Source: RGIG3178 sp964533965
GTDB lineage: Bacteria > Bacillota > Clostridia > Christensenellales > QAND01
Assembly (NCBI GenBank): GCA_964533965.1
Contig: CAZHNN010000007.1
Coordinates: 1-64,000 of the forward strand
Length of the DNA: 64,000 nt
Direction: 5' to 3'
Shown: one piece after another, positions 33,052 to 42,696 of the stretch
Layout of the letters: the number at the start of each line of letters is the position of its first letter
Position numbering within the stretch: the stretch's first letter is position 1
Made by a program: the position numbers and the translations under genes
The notes under the pieces: model-generated
What the model was told of the DNA's origin: nothing
The model's input: the letters and a program-made list of their open reading frames with translations, nothing else
Database searches by the model: none

Positions 33052-33070
33052 GCAGCTCCGGAGGTGAACC

Positions 33071-34069
33071 ATGCAACCCATTGGCGGAAAAAAGGCGATG
33101 ATGCTTTGTATCTTGAAGGTTCTGGAGGACTATTCAGACTTTGACCATCCGCAAACACACGCGGACATCATCCGGCATTTGAACGAGGACTACGGTATCG
33201 AGGCGGGGCGAAACGCGGTGGCGCGAAACATCTCGCTGTTGTGCGAACTGGGTTACGATATCTGCGCCAACGAGGAAAAGGGCAAGGGCACGTACCTTCG
33301 CGAGCGCGAGTTCGACGACATGGAGCTTCTCGTACTCATGGACAGCGTGCTCACCTCGCGCTACATCCCGCAAACCAACGCAAGGCAGATGGTCGCAAAG
33401 CTGGGTAGCCTCTCCAACCGTCATTTCCGCGAACGGCTGCCGCAAGTGCACCGGATGGATGACTGGCACCACCAGAGGAACAAGGAATTCTTCTACAACC
33501 TGGAGATGCTCAACGATGCCATCACGAAAAACCGGCAGGTCACCTTTTTATACAACAGGCCAAGGGAGGACGGCCTACTGCATCCGGTCCGCCCGCAGAA
33601 GGACATCGTGCACCCGTTTGCGATTGTATGTGCGAATTCACAATATTACCTGGTTGCCTGCTACAAAGACTACAACGACCTTAGGCATTTCCGCGTCGAC
33701 CGCATGACGCAGGTTGAGATATTGGACGAGCCCGCCCGTAGCATTCGCGAGATTCCCGGCTGTGAGGACGGTTTGAACATTGCCAAGTACGCGAAGGAGC
33801 ATAACTTTATGTTCGGCGGGCAGTCCGAGCGCATCGTGCTGAAGATGCGCCGAGAGTGCGCCGGTGACGTATTGGATGCATTTGGGGACGCGGCGAACAT
33901 GAGACCTCTTGATGACGAGTATATGGAAGTCGTCCTGCACTCGGCTCCTTCCGGCATGCGTTATTTCGCGCTGCAATTTGCGCCGGTCTGCGAAGTGATC
34001 GAGCCTCAAAGCCTGCGTGAAACGCTGCTGTCCGATGCAAAGTCTATGATGCACAAATACGGTGGATGA
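33071..34069 (+). CDS. WYL-domain transcriptional regulator
   Basis: 332-residue regulator with an N-terminal winged HTH (about 8-75) and a WYL domain (about 150-240, with RQVTFLYNRP, HPFAIVCANSQYYLVACYKDYNDLRHFRVDRM). The WCX-like C-terminal part follows. WYL domains sense nucleotides or nucleic acid and often control DNA-damage or defence genes. It starts 19 nt after the PhzF-like gene with GGAGGTGA ahead, so it may be co-transcribed with it and the CorA gene. The ligand and regulon are unknown. Confidence 0.83.
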   Translation: MQPIGGKKAMMLCILKVLEDYSDFDHPQTHADIIRHLNEDYGIEAGRNAVARNISLLCELGYDICANEEKGKGTYLREREFDDMELLVLMDSVLTSRYIPQTNARQMVAKLGSLSNRHFRERLPQVHRMDDWHHQRNKEFFYNLEMLNDAITKNRQVTFLYNRPREDGLLHPVRPQKDIVHPFAIVCANSQYYLVACYKDYNDLRHFRVDRMTQVEILDEPARSIREIPGCEDGLNIAKYAKEHNFMFGGQSERIVLKMRRECAGDVLDAFGDAANMRPLDDEYMEVVLHSAPSGMRYFALQFAPVCEVIEPQSLRETLLSDAKSMMHKYGG

Positions 34070-34115
34070 AACCCTTCAATAAGCAATGAGAGATTTTTCA
34101 ATAGGTTGGTGGCAA

Positions 34116-35021
34116 ATGCTGTACAAACTGACGAACGTTATCACACCGTCGCCTGACACTGTTATAGAGACGGATATATTGGTTTATATCCACAGCGTGT
34201 GCGAATGGCAACAATGGATGGAAGACCACGGACTAAACCCCACGCCGACCGCGGCGTATGAAAACAGCGTCGTGTGCAAGATGGAGCCCTATCAGGACGG
34301 TCTGTTCGGCACCTTTTCCGTCCCCGTCAAATGCGATTACAAAGTGCACGACCATTTTGCATGTTATATCACGAAGAACGCGCTGCATTTCATCGACGAC
34401 GACAGTACGGTTACAGACTTGATTGCCTCGCTTTGCATCCGTTCCGAGCAGCAGATCTCCATCGGCGGGTTTTTCGCGCACTTCATCGAGCACCTAATCT
34501 CGGAGGATATGCCGTATCTTGCCGGACTTGAGGACTGTGTGGAAGGGTTGGAGGACACCATGCTGGATGGTAATCTGGATGGTTTCAACCGCAAGATGAT
34601 GGAGGTGCGAAAGGAGCTTGCCGATTACCACCGCTATTACACACAGCTCTCCGAGCTGGCGCGAAGCCTGCAGATCTATGGCGAGACGATCTTCAGCCTG
34701 CGTGCGCTGGGCTTTTTCCGCCAATTCTCCGAGCGCGTCTCGCGCCTTCAAAGCGAAGTCAACATGCTGCGCGAGTATTCGATGCAGGTGCGTGAGGTGT
34801 ATCAGTCGAGTATCGACATACGGCAAAATGAGATCATGCGCGTGCTGACCGTGGTTACGACCATCTTTTTGCCGCTTACGCTCATCGCCGGTTGGTATGG
34901 CATGAACTTCCGCTTCATGCCGGAGCTTGGTTGGAAACTAGGGTATCCGCTTGTCATTTTGCTTAGCATCGTGGTCGTCGTCGTATGCCTTCGGATCTTC
35001 AAGAAGAACAAATTCTGGTAA
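34116..35021 (+). CDS. CorA-family divalent metal transporter
   Basis: 301-residue CorA-like Mg2+/Co2+ channel. A large N-terminal cytoplasmic domain leads into two C-terminal membrane helices; the selectivity motif YGMNF lies between them (about 270-274), after TVVTTIFLPLTLIAGW. A coiled segment (about 165-245) forms the stalk. An ATG 30 nt upstream lacks a ribosome binding site, so 34116 is preferred. It follows the WYL gene by 46 nt and ends in a terminator. Whether it carries Mg2+, Co2+ or Zn2+ is not shown by sequence. Confidence 0.85.
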   Translation: MLYKLTNVITPSPDTVIETDILVYIHSVCEWQQWMEDHGLNPTPTAAYENSVVCKMEPYQDGLFGTFSVPVKCDYKVHDHFACYITKNALHFIDDDSTVTDLIASLCIRSEQQISIGGFFAHFIEHLISEDMPYLAGLEDCVEGLEDTMLDGNLDGFNRKMMEVRKELADYHRYYTQLSELARSLQIYGETIFSLRALGFFRQFSERVSRLQSEVNMLREYSMQVREVYQSSIDIRQNEIMRVLTVVTTIFLPLTLIAGWYGMNFRFMPELGWKLGYPLVILLSIVVVVVCLRIFKKNKFW

Positions 35022-35042
35022 TAGGTTTCAAGACCATCCATA

Positions 35043-35072
35043 AAGCAAAAAGCGCTTCACAGCGCTTTTAAA
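35043..35072. terminator. Terminator of the CorA gene (bidirectional)
   Basis: AAAAGCGC/GCGCTTTT hairpin with T runs on both sides. Confidence 0.8.
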
Positions 35073-35102
35073 TCCTCGTATTACAATATTGATTTTTTTG
35101 CC

Positions 35103-35145
35103 AAGGGGCCAGGGGGGATTCCGATTTCCCCCCTTGGGCCCCTTT
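35103..35145. repeat. GC-rich long hairpin in the FGGY kinase 3' region
   Basis: GGGGCC-AGGGGGGATT pairs with ATTTCCCCCC-TTGGGCCCC around a CCG loop (35105-35142). It lies in the 3' UTR of the kinase before the terminator shared with CorA. Position is like the hairpins that precede the 3' UTR elements at 5.9 and 9.56 kb, but the sequence is unrelated. Confidence 0.6.
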
Positions 35146-35199
35146 GCGATCCCCTAACCCCCTTGAAACGGCCACTGCGTGGGGCTTTCACATGTACGG

Positions 35200-36657
35200 T
35201 CACATCATCTCGTACACCGGTACCTGTGATTCGTACACCTTCTCAAACAACGGCATGAGCTTTTTGTACTTCTCATGGTTTTCCGGATTCGGATAGGTCA
35301 CGGAGGCGATTTTCATGAACTTCTGCACCGCCGTCTCATCGGGATAGATGCCAAGCGCGATTCCGCCCAACACCGCAGCACCTACCGTAGCCGCCTCATC
35401 CATGTACTCAAAGGTAACCAGCTCGACGTTCATGATGTCTGCAAAGATCTGCCGCACCACCGGGCCCTTGCCCATGCCACCGACAATGGGGATGCGCTTG
35501 ATATCATAGCCTTGATTCCGCACGCTCTGCAGTATCAGGTTTACGTTTAGGCCGATGCCTTCCACCACGCTGCGCATCAAATCAAAGCGTGTCGTGGTCA
35601 GCGTGATGCCGACGAACGAGCCCTTGGCGCGCGGGTTGTTTCGCGGCGCGCGCTCGCCTGCCAGATACGGGTGGAACAGTACGCCGTTGGAGCCGATCGG
35701 CACCTTGGCGATCTGTTCACCTATGATATCGTATACGTCGCGCCCGGTTTCCTTTGCGATACGCTGTTCGTCCAGGCAAATGTTGTTTTTCAACCAGCTC
35801 AGCGAAGATCCTGAGGAGGTCGTCTGCCCGCCGAGCTTCTTTCCTCCGACGCCTTTGGCAATAATGCCCGCGGATGTGCCGCCGTTCATATATGCGTCGC
35901 CTTCATTTAGCATCCCGGCGCCAATGGACGTGCAGGCAGAATCTCCCGTGCCCATCACGAGCTTCGTGCCTGCCGCAAGGCCGCATTCCGCTGTAAAGCG
36001 CTCCGGTACCTCGCCCACGATGTCGGTACGCTTGTGCAGCTCGGGCATCATAGACTTTGGGACGCCCGCGATCTCAAGCACTTCATCCGACCAGTCGGTT
36101 CGCTCGACGTTCATCATCGCGGTGCCGCCGCCCGTTTCCATGTCGCAGACCGTATTGCCTGTCAGCTTCAGGATGATGTAGTCCATCACGCTTGGGAACA
36201 CCTTATGGGTCTTTGCAAAGATCTCCGGCTGGTTTTTCTTCACCCAGAGCAGTTTCGGCAACGTGCGGTCGGTGGGCAGGATATTGTTCGGACGTCCTGC
36301 GGTGTATTTCGCAGGCAGCAGTGCTGAAATTTCCCGCGCCTCGACATACGAGCGGGAATCCTGCCAGATCATTGCCCTGTGCAGCGGTTTCAGATCCCTA
36401 TCGATGCACAGGCAGTTGGGGTATGTGCCGTCAAAGGCCACGCAGAGTACCTTCTTTGCATCAATGCCTTCCAACAGTGCCTTCGTGCTCTCGCAGAACG
36501 CCTTCCACCAATCCTCCGGATCCTGCTCGGCATAGGTACCCAAGCTGTAATAGGTCGGGTAGCTCACCGTTTTTGTCCGTACAAACTGCCCCTGTGTGGT
36601 AAACAACGACGCTTTGTCTGCACTCGTCCCAAAATCGTGCGCCAGAATATACTCCAT
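35200..36657 (-). CDS. FGGY-family carbohydrate kinase (xylulokinase-like)
   Basis: 485-residue sugar kinase of the FGGY family. N-terminal ATPase phosphate loop AHDFGTSADKASLF (about 5-18) and DGTYPNCLCID near 74-86 are visible. The second domain has GTGDSACTSIGAG (about 234-246), MNGGTSAGI and PIVGGMGKGPVVRQIFADIMN near 400-420. It phosphorylates a ketose or polyol with ATP; the exact substrate (xylulose, ribulose, glycerol, fuculose) is not certain. GAGAGG abuts the ATG at 36666 but is 9 nt before the ATG at 36657, which is chosen. The VOC gene lies 51 nt upstream in the same direction, likely an operon. Confidence 0.85.
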   Translation of the reverse strand: MEYILAHDFGTSADKASLFTTQGQFVRTKTVSYPTYYSLGTYAEQDPEDWWKAFCESTKALLEGIDAKKVLCVAFDGTYPNCLCIDRDLKPLHRAMIWQDSRSYVEAREISALLPAKYTAGRPNNILPTDRTLPKLLWVKKNQPEIFAKTHKVFPSVMDYIILKLTGNTVCDMETGGGTAMMNVERTDWSDEVLEIAGVPKSMMPELHKRTDIVGEVPERFTAECGLAAGTKLVMGTGDSACTSIGAGMLNEGDAYMNGGTSAGIIAKGVGGKKLGGQTTSSGSSLSWLKNNICLDEQRIAKETGRDVYDIIGEQIAKVPIGSNGVLFHPYLAGERAPRNNPRAKGSFVGITLTTTRFDLMRSVVEGIGLNVNLILQSVRNQGYDIKRIPIVGGMGKGPVVRQIFADIMNVELVTFEYMDEAATVGAAVLGGIALGIYPDETAVQKFMKIASVTYPNPENHEKYKKLMPLFEKVYESQVPVYEMM

Positions 36658-36708
36658 ATCGTCCATCCTCTCAAAGTCGATTGCAAAACCGGTTGCCGGC
36701 CGAATGCT

Positions 36709-37098
36709 TTATTTGCTTGTATACTCTAAAAGCTCTATCCGCTCGCCCATCGGCCCTTCGAGGAAGACATTCTTCATGCCGCCCATGGTACCTGATTCAT
36801 TGATCTTCGCATCGTCTGCAATGAGCCCTTGCGCTTTGAGATCTTCCACGACCGCTTCGATATCCTGCACTTCGAGGGCAAAATGCGCGATGATGCCGCC
36901 CTTGAGCCCTTCCAAGCGGGATAGGTCTGCAGGCTGTATGAGTTCCACCAGAAGATCGCCAAGCTTTACAAATCCCAGCTTGGTGCCCCGATCGTAAATG
37001 TTGACGAACTCAAAGCCGAGCTTTTTGTAAAACGCAACGGATGTGTCCATATCCTTCGTATAGACGCCGATATGCGCCAGGCCTTTTAGTTCTGACAT
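36709..37098 (-). CDS. VOC-family (glyoxalase/methylmalonyl-CoA epimerase-like) protein
   Basis: 129-residue single VOC module with the beta-alpha-beta-beta-beta pattern. HIGVYTKDMDTSVAFYKKLGFEF opens it and a second half with IAHFALEVQDIEAVVEDL (about 67-85) and MKNVFLEGPMGERIELLEY closes it. Likely metal ligands are His9, Glu51, His71 and Glu123 by analogy with glyoxalase I and methylmalonyl-CoA epimerase. It precedes the kinase gene; the real reaction is unknown. Confidence 0.8.
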   Translation of the reverse strand: MSELKGLAHIGVYTKDMDTSVAFYKKLGFEFVNIYDRGTKLGFVKLGDLLVELIQPADLSRLEGLKGGIIAHFALEVQDIEAVVEDLKAQGLIADDAKINESGTMGGMKNVFLEGPMGERIELLEYTSK

Positions 37099-37151
37099 GT
37101 CAATTCCTCCTTCGAATTTAAAATTACACTTTAAATATTATATCATCCAAA

Positions 37152-37185
37152 CAGAAAAGGAGAAAACCAATCGTTTTCTCCTTTT
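37152..37185 (-). terminator. Terminator of the uncharacterised membrane protein gene
   Basis: AAAAGGAGAAAAC/GTTTTCTCCTTTT hairpin in the 27-60 nt past the gene's stop, with a T-rich end on the minus strand. Could also protect the VOC promoter from read-through. Confidence 0.7.
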
Positions 37186-37211
37186 GCCATTTGTTTGCGT
37201 TTGCGGGTTTG

Positions 37212-38867
37212 TTAGGGCTTAGTCGTAGGGGTTGGCGTTGCGGCGGGAACCTTCTTGATCGAGGTCACGGCGCTTAAGACCCCTCCGCCGGGCGCATATT
37301 GGATTTGCACCGTATCGCCGATGTTGTACGTTACGACCTCGTTATATGTCTTCACGGGCACTACGAACATCGTCGGCACGCCTTCGATCCCAAGGTAATA
37401 CACCGAGTTGCCGTCGATGACCGCAGAGCGTATGTCGGTGATCTTGCCGGTTGCCGTTTGAAGCCCCACTGTGTTCTCGCTTGTCAGGCCGTGCTGGGAG
37501 AGCAGCTTGAGGTACTGCGTTTCGCAGTCCTGCACTGTCGTTCCGGTAGCCGCGATTTGGTACTGGGAGACGTTGACCATCGCATACATCTTCACAAGCT
37601 GCGAGCTGTCCTTAAGCGCCATGAAATACGTCGGCTGGTTGCCGATGTTCAGCAGCAGCGGATACGTTGCCGTATATCTGAGATCCTGCACCTGGCCCTG
37701 TGCCGAGTTCATTGCAGAAGTCTCGTCGGCGCCGGGAACGGCATAATACTTCGCTTCCTTGGTGCGCTGGTTAACCAGCACAAACCCTACATTGCTCTGG
37801 TCGTTGCCAACGCTGGAAACGCCGAAATACATATATATCGCGTCTTTCATCGCGATGTAGTTGTATCCTTCCGTCGCCTTCAGATTGTCGCGCTGCCCGA
37901 AGATGGAGTTCCAATACCCGTGCTTGAGCGTGCCGTAGTCGTTGAACTGATCCACAACGAGATCGGAGCTGAACGCTTTATCCACCCATTGCGGCACGTC
38001 CTTGAGGTCATAGTACTTCGTGTCCCCGGTGATGGCATCGCAGAGTACCACACCAACAACGTCCTTGCCACCGAACAGGCCGATCGTATAGGTTACCCTC
38101 GGCGCCACCCAGTACGGATGGCCGGTGTCGTCGACCTCAAACACCGCGTCGTCGAACATGTACGTTGGAAAACTAAAACGAAGCTGCCTTGGCAGATACC
38201 TTCCGAAATGATCGGAATATGAGTATTTCATGCCGACATCCAAGCGCTTGACCGTGACTTCCTGCGTGACCATATTGATGATGATATACGCCGGTAAGCC
38301 GTTTTTCTGGTTGTTGAACCACTTGATCAAATCCCCGTATTCCAGCGGTGTGACGCGTACCGGTTCGCCCTTGTAGTTAATTTGGGAATAATTGCCGGCA
38401 ACTTCGAACTGGCTTACCATATCCACTAATTCGCCCATCTTCCTGTCGCCCAGCATCACGGCGGAATCCTTGTCCAGCATCGGTATATTGTCAAAATGCG
38501 CCTGGCTGACATCTTCTATAAAATTGCTGGTCTGCACCTTCAACAGCCTTTGATAGCTCGCCGCATGCAGCATCTTCGCGGACGTGATGGTCCCGATGAC
38601 AGCCGCCAGTACGATGATCCCGACTGCCACCGCCGCCACCGCCTCGGCCACACCGAAATGGAAGCCTTCGCTGAACAGTGACATCCCTGCGCGCCATCCG
38701 CCGCGTACGTAGCAGACGAGCGCAAAGAAGAACATCAAAACAACGACCCAGGCAAGGAACCCCTTGTCATGAATATTGATGGCGGGCAGCAGAAAATAAA
38801 AACTAATCGCACCTGCCACAGCCGTTAAGACAAACGCAATCAGAATGTCTTTGGTGGTAAGTTTCAA
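37212..38867 (-). CDS. Uncharacterised multi-helix membrane protein with large C-terminal domain
   Basis: 551-residue protein that I cannot assign to a function. Three N-terminal membrane helices are clear (about 8-28, 37-56 and 72-95). The remaining 450 residues are probably extracytoplasmic, with repeated beta-rich modules (KGEPVRVTPLEYGDLIKWFNN, MVTQEVTVKRLDVGMKYS, DHFGRYLPRQLRFSFP, GHPYWVAPR). They end in a Pro/Thr-rich tail. Homologues of this layout are widespread in Clostridia as hypothetical membrane proteins. It is a single gene with its own terminator. Possible envelope function is inference. Confidence 0.65.
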   Translation of the reverse strand: MKLTTKDILIAFVLTAVAGAISFYFLLPAINIHDKGFLAWVVVLMFFFALVCYVRGGWRAGMSLFSEGFHFGVAEAVAAVAVGIIVLAAVIGTITSAKMLHAASYQRLLKVQTSNFIEDVSQAHFDNIPMLDKDSAVMLGDRKMGELVDMVSQFEVAGNYSQINYKGEPVRVTPLEYGDLIKWFNNQKNGLPAYIIINMVTQEVTVKRLDVGMKYSYSDHFGRYLPRQLRFSFPTYMFDDAVFEVDDTGHPYWVAPRVTYTIGLFGGKDVVGVVLCDAITGDTKYYDLKDVPQWVDKAFSSDLVVDQFNDYGTLKHGYWNSIFGQRDNLKATEGYNYIAMKDAIYMYFGVSSVGNDQSNVGFVLVNQRTKEAKYYAVPGADETSAMNSAQGQVQDLRYTATYPLLLNIGNQPTYFMALKDSSQLVKMYAMVNVSQYQIAATGTTVQDCETQYLKLLSQHGLTSENTVGLQTATGKITDIRSAVIDGNSVYYLGIEGVPTMFVVPVKTYNEVVTYNIGDTVQIQYAPGGGVLSAVTSIKKVPAATPTPTTKP

Positions 38868-39005
38868 AACTGTCTTCCTTTCCGGGGCTTAAAAAGCCGC
38901 ATGGTTTCCCATTCTTATCCTTTTAGCTATTTTATCAGGATTATACATACAAGACAAGTTTTGCCGTATACTCGCCATGCAAAACACCGCCATCCTATTT
39001 GAAGC

Positions 39006-39035
39006 TTGCGCTGTTCCCCCGAATTGGCGTATACT
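39006..39035 (+). promoter_or_regulatory. Promoter of the ABC exporter operon, possibly leaderless
   Basis: TTGCGC (39006-39011), 18-nt spacer, TATACT (39030-39035). A start about 7 nt beyond would fall on the ATG at 39043, and no ribosome binding site is visible, so the mRNA may be leaderless. Confidence 0.5.
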
Positions 39036-39042
39036 TTCATCG

Positions 39043-40860
39043 ATGAAAACTTCAGAAACAAACCAAAGACTGACGCTTTTTAATGGTATCTTAAAAGGCC
39101 GGCGAGTTCGCTTTTCGCTGGGCCTGTTTTGTGTTGCGCTGGCTGCGTTCTTGACATTCATGCCGCAGCAGGTGCTTCGTTTTACGGTCGACAATGTGAT
39201 AGGCAATACGCCCGCTTCCCTGCCGGGATTCTTGCAGGCGCTCGTAAACGGTGTCGGCGGTATTCCTGTGCTAAGAGGCAAGCTTTGGATCTGTGCGGTC
39301 GTCATGATACTGATCGCATTGATAAACGGTGCAATCACCTTTTTCCGGAACCGCCTGATCGTAGACGCGGCCGAGCTTTCCATGAAAAAACTTCGGGAAC
39401 GGCTCTACGACCACATACAGCGCCTTCCCTACGAGACGTTGCAGAATACGGGTACGGGCGACCTGTTGCAGCGGTGCTCATCGGACGTGCATACCGTGCG
39501 TACCTTCCTCTCCAACCAAATGAACGAGCTGGTGAGGGCAATCTGCCTTCTGGTATTTGCGCTTGTGATCATGCTTCCAATGAGCGTCAAGATGACGTTT
39601 ATTTCGCTGTCGTGCGTACCTTTGTTGATATTGTTCTCGCTCTTGTATTACCGGAGCGTCAGGAAATATTTCCGTGAGGTCGACGAGGCGGACGGGCGCA
39701 TGTCTGTGGTGCTGCAGGAAAGCCTGACTGGCGTACGCGTCGTGCGTGCGTTTGCACAGCAGTCACGCGAGGCGCAGAAATTCGAGGCAGCCAGTACCGA
39801 ATACCGGGACAAATCGATGTATTTGTTGAAGCTAATGTCGCTGTTCTGGTCTTTTTCCGACCTCGTGGTCTATCTGCAGATCGCCACCTGCACCATTGCG
39901 GGCGTCTTTTCGGTAAGAAACGGAAGCCTCTCCATTGGCACGCTGATAACCTTCATCTCCTATACTTCCACGCTGCTGTGGCCGATCCGCCAGATGGGAC
40001 GCGTATTGGCGGACCTTGGCAAAACGCGCGTTTCCATGGAACGCATCGACGAGATCCTGCACCGCCCCATCGAGAAAGACCAACCCGACGCCAGAACACC
40101 TGTGATCGAAGGGGATATCGTGTTTGAAAACGTCAGCTTCGGGTACGGTGACGGACCTGAGGTGTTGAAGGACATCTCCTTTTATGCGGCAAAGGGGCAA
40201 ACAATCGGCATACTGGGCTCGACCGGCAGCGGCAAGAGCACGCTGACGCTATTATTGCAGCGCCTGTATCCGGTAAAATCCGGCCGTATACTCTTCGACG
40301 GCGTGGATATACGCGACATTGAGCTTGCGCACCTTCGCAAAAACGTGGGCCTCGTGTTGCAGGAGCCGTTTTTATATTCGCGCAGCATACGCGAGAACAT
40401 CGGCATCACGCTGGATCAACCCTCGGAAGAGGCAATCCTGGAGGCGGCGCGCATCGCAAAGCTCGATGAGTTCGAATCGGAATTTGAACAGGGATACGAC
40501 ACCCTGATAGGCGAACGGGGCGTTACTGTTTCCGGCGGGCAGAAGCAGCGCATCGCTATGGCGCGCATGCTGCTGCAAAAGGCGCCCATCATGGTCTTTG
40601 ACGATTCCCTGTCGGCGCTGGATACGCAGACGGATGCACAGATTCGCGCAGAATTGAAATCGATGTCCCACAAGGCGACTACCCTTATCATCTCGCACCG
40701 CATCAACACGCTTCGCACAGCCGATTGGATACTGGTACTCAATGACGGCCACATCGTCGAGCAGGGAACGCACGAGCAATTGATCAAACAAAACGGGCTC
40801 TATCGCCGCGTATACGCGCTGCAGGATGACGAGAGCCTTTTAGGAGGTGAAGCCATATGA
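39043..40860 (+). CDS. ABC exporter subunit 1 (degenerate Walker B), heterodimeric half-transporter
   Basis: 605-residue type IV ABC exporter half: membrane domain (about 25-320, six helices) and ATPase domain (about 345-590). Walker A is GSTGSGKST, the signature VSGGQKQR, and Walker B VFDDSLSALD has Asp where the catalytic Glu is usual. This is the degenerate-site half of heterodimeric exporters of the BmrC/BmrD (YheI/YheH) class. An in-frame ATG at 38977 is less likely; the ATG at 39043 lies at the predicted transcript start. The next gene overlaps by ATGA, so the two halves are made together. Substrate, drug or lipid, unknown. Confidence 0.88.
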   Translation: MKTSETNQRLTLFNGILKGRRVRFSLGLFCVALAAFLTFMPQQVLRFTVDNVIGNTPASLPGFLQALVNGVGGIPVLRGKLWICAVVMILIALINGAITFFRNRLIVDAAELSMKKLRERLYDHIQRLPYETLQNTGTGDLLQRCSSDVHTVRTFLSNQMNELVRAICLLVFALVIMLPMSVKMTFISLSCVPLLILFSLLYYRSVRKYFREVDEADGRMSVVLQESLTGVRVVRAFAQQSREAQKFEAASTEYRDKSMYLLKLMSLFWSFSDLVVYLQIATCTIAGVFSVRNGSLSIGTLITFISYTSTLLWPIRQMGRVLADLGKTRVSMERIDEILHRPIEKDQPDARTPVIEGDIVFENVSFGYGDGPEVLKDISFYAAKGQTIGILGSTGSGKSTLTLLLQRLYPVKSGRILFDGVDIRDIELAHLRKNVGLVLQEPFLYSRSIRENIGITLDQPSEEAILEAARIAKLDEFESEFEQGYDTLIGERGVTVSGGQKQRIAMARMLLQKAPIMVFDDSLSALDTQTDAQIRAELKSMSHKATTLIISHRINTLRTADWILVLNDGHIVEQGTHEQLIKQNGLYRRVYALQDDESLLGGEAI

Positions 40861-42671
40861 GCCCCGATGAACTGGGCCTTCGCGAAGACGAATATTCAGA
40901 TCAAAAAATAAACGTTTCGCTTTGGAAACGCCTGTTGAAGTTCGCACTCGTCTATCGGCGGGATGTGATATGGCTTTGCACCGCCAACATCATGCTTGCA
41001 TTCGGCGAGACGATGTTTCCTCTATTGACGCGCTATGCGATCGACGTGTTTACCCGCACGAACTCCACGTCGCACCTGTTTACATTCATCATCGCTGCGG
41101 TATCGCTCGCGGGTTTTCTTTGCCTGTGCACCTACGTCTTCATACGACGCGCGGGCAAAATAGAACACTTTGTATCATGCGACATACGGCGCACCTGTTT
41201 TGACAGGCTGCAGACACTCTCCTTCTCGTACTTTGACAAGACGCCTGTCGGCTTTATCATGGCGCGCATGACCAGCGACGCCACTCGTTTATCAGAGACC
41301 GTGGCGTGGAGCCTGGTGGACATCCTTTGGGCGATCGCACGGCTTGGAAGCGCCACCATCGCGATGTTCTTCCTAAACGTGCGCATCACGCTGTTCGTGC
41401 TGTTGGTCATCCCGCCGCTGGCGCTATGCACGATGTATTTCCAAAAGCGCATCTTCCGCATCCAGCGGCTTGTTCGACGTACGAACTCGCGTATCACGGG
41501 CGCGTACAACGAATCCATCATGGGCGCCACGACCACCAAGAGCCTGGTGCGGGAACAGGCAAATCTTCAGGAGTTTTCCGCGATTACAGATGTGATGTGC
41601 AGGGCGTCTCGTAAGGCAGCCCGGTATAATTCGGTATACCTGCCGCTGGTGATGCTCTTGGGCAGCATTGGCACCGCGCTCGCATTGTGGCAAGGCGGAT
41701 TGCTCGTGATGCAGGGGCTGCTGTGGTTTGGTACCATCGCAGCATTCTCCAGTTATTCGATGCAGTTCTTTGAGCCGCTGCAGCAGCTGGCGCGCATCTT
41801 CGCGGACATGCAGATGGCGCAGGCGTCCGCCGAGCGCGTCTTTACGCTGATGGATACGCAGCCGGACGTTCAGGACAGCGAAGAATCGGTGGCGCGCGAC
41901 GGGGACAGCTTCCACCCTAAAAAGGAGAACTGGCCGGTCATCTGCGGCAACGTGGAGTTCGACCACGTGGATTTTTCCTACCGCGAAGGGCAGGAGGTAC
42001 TACAGGATTTCAACCTGAACATCAAGAGCGGGCAAACCGTGGCGCTCGTCGGGCAGACGGGATCCGGCAAGAGCACCATAGTAAACCTGTTGTGCCGGTT
42101 CTATGAGCCCACAGGCGGCATTATCCGCATCGATGGAGAGGATATCCAACAACACAGCCAGGTCTGGCTGCAGAGCAACCTCGGATACGTGCTGCAGACC
42201 CCGCATTTATTTTCCGGTACCATCGCGGACAACATCAAATACGGCAAGCCGGAAGCTACGGATGAAGAAGTGGAGCGGGCAGCGAAGCTCGTCAGCGCCC
42301 ACGAATTCATCTCGTCACTGCCGGACGGCTACAGCACGCAAGTAGGCGAGGGCGGCAACCGCCTCTCCACAGGTCAAAAGCAACTGATCTCGTTCGCACG
42401 GGCGATATTGCACGACCCGCCGCTGTTCGTACTCGACGAAGCCACAAGCTCGATCGACACCGAAACCGAGGTGTTGATCCAACAGGCCATCGCGGCGACG
42501 CTGAAAAACCGCACCAGCTTCATCATCGCACACCGATTGTCCACCATACGCTCGGCGGACCTCATCGTGGTGCTCCGACACGGAAAGATCGTGGAGCAGG
42601 GTACGCATCAGGAACTATTGGATAAGAAAGGCTATTATTACACGCTGCACATGCTGCAGTTTTCGGTATGA
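40857..42671 (+). CDS. ABC exporter subunit 2 (complementary half-transporter)
   Basis: 604-residue partner half-exporter. Six membrane helices (about 22-320) are followed by an ATPase domain with Walker A GQTGSGKST, the signature LSTGQKQL (Thr in place of Gly) and Walker B FVLDEATSSID with the catalytic Glu intact. Its altered signature faces the altered Walker B of subunit 1, so one composite site is degenerate and the other catalytic, as known for heterodimeric exporters. The start overlaps the partner's stop. A terminator follows. Confidence 0.9.
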   Translation: MSPDELGLREDEYSDQKINVSLWKRLLKFALVYRRDVIWLCTANIMLAFGETMFPLLTRYAIDVFTRTNSTSHLFTFIIAAVSLAGFLCLCTYVFIRRAGKIEHFVSCDIRRTCFDRLQTLSFSYFDKTPVGFIMARMTSDATRLSETVAWSLVDILWAIARLGSATIAMFFLNVRITLFVLLVIPPLALCTMYFQKRIFRIQRLVRRTNSRITGAYNESIMGATTTKSLVREQANLQEFSAITDVMCRASRKAARYNSVYLPLVMLLGSIGTALALWQGGLLVMQGLLWFGTIAAFSSYSMQFFEPLQQLARIFADMQMAQASAERVFTLMDTQPDVQDSEESVARDGDSFHPKKENWPVICGNVEFDHVDFSYREGQEVLQDFNLNIKSGQTVALVGQTGSGKSTIVNLLCRFYEPTGGIIRIDGEDIQQHSQVWLQSNLGYVLQTPHLFSGTIADNIKYGKPEATDEEVERAAKLVSAHEFISSLPDGYSTQVGEGGNRLSTGQKQLISFARAILHDPPLFVLDEATSSIDTETEVLIQQAIAATLKNRTSFIIAHRLSTIRSADLIVVLRHGKIVEQGTHQELLDKKGYYYTLHMLQFSV

Positions 42672-42696
42672 TTCCAAATACAATGGTAAAAGGGAC

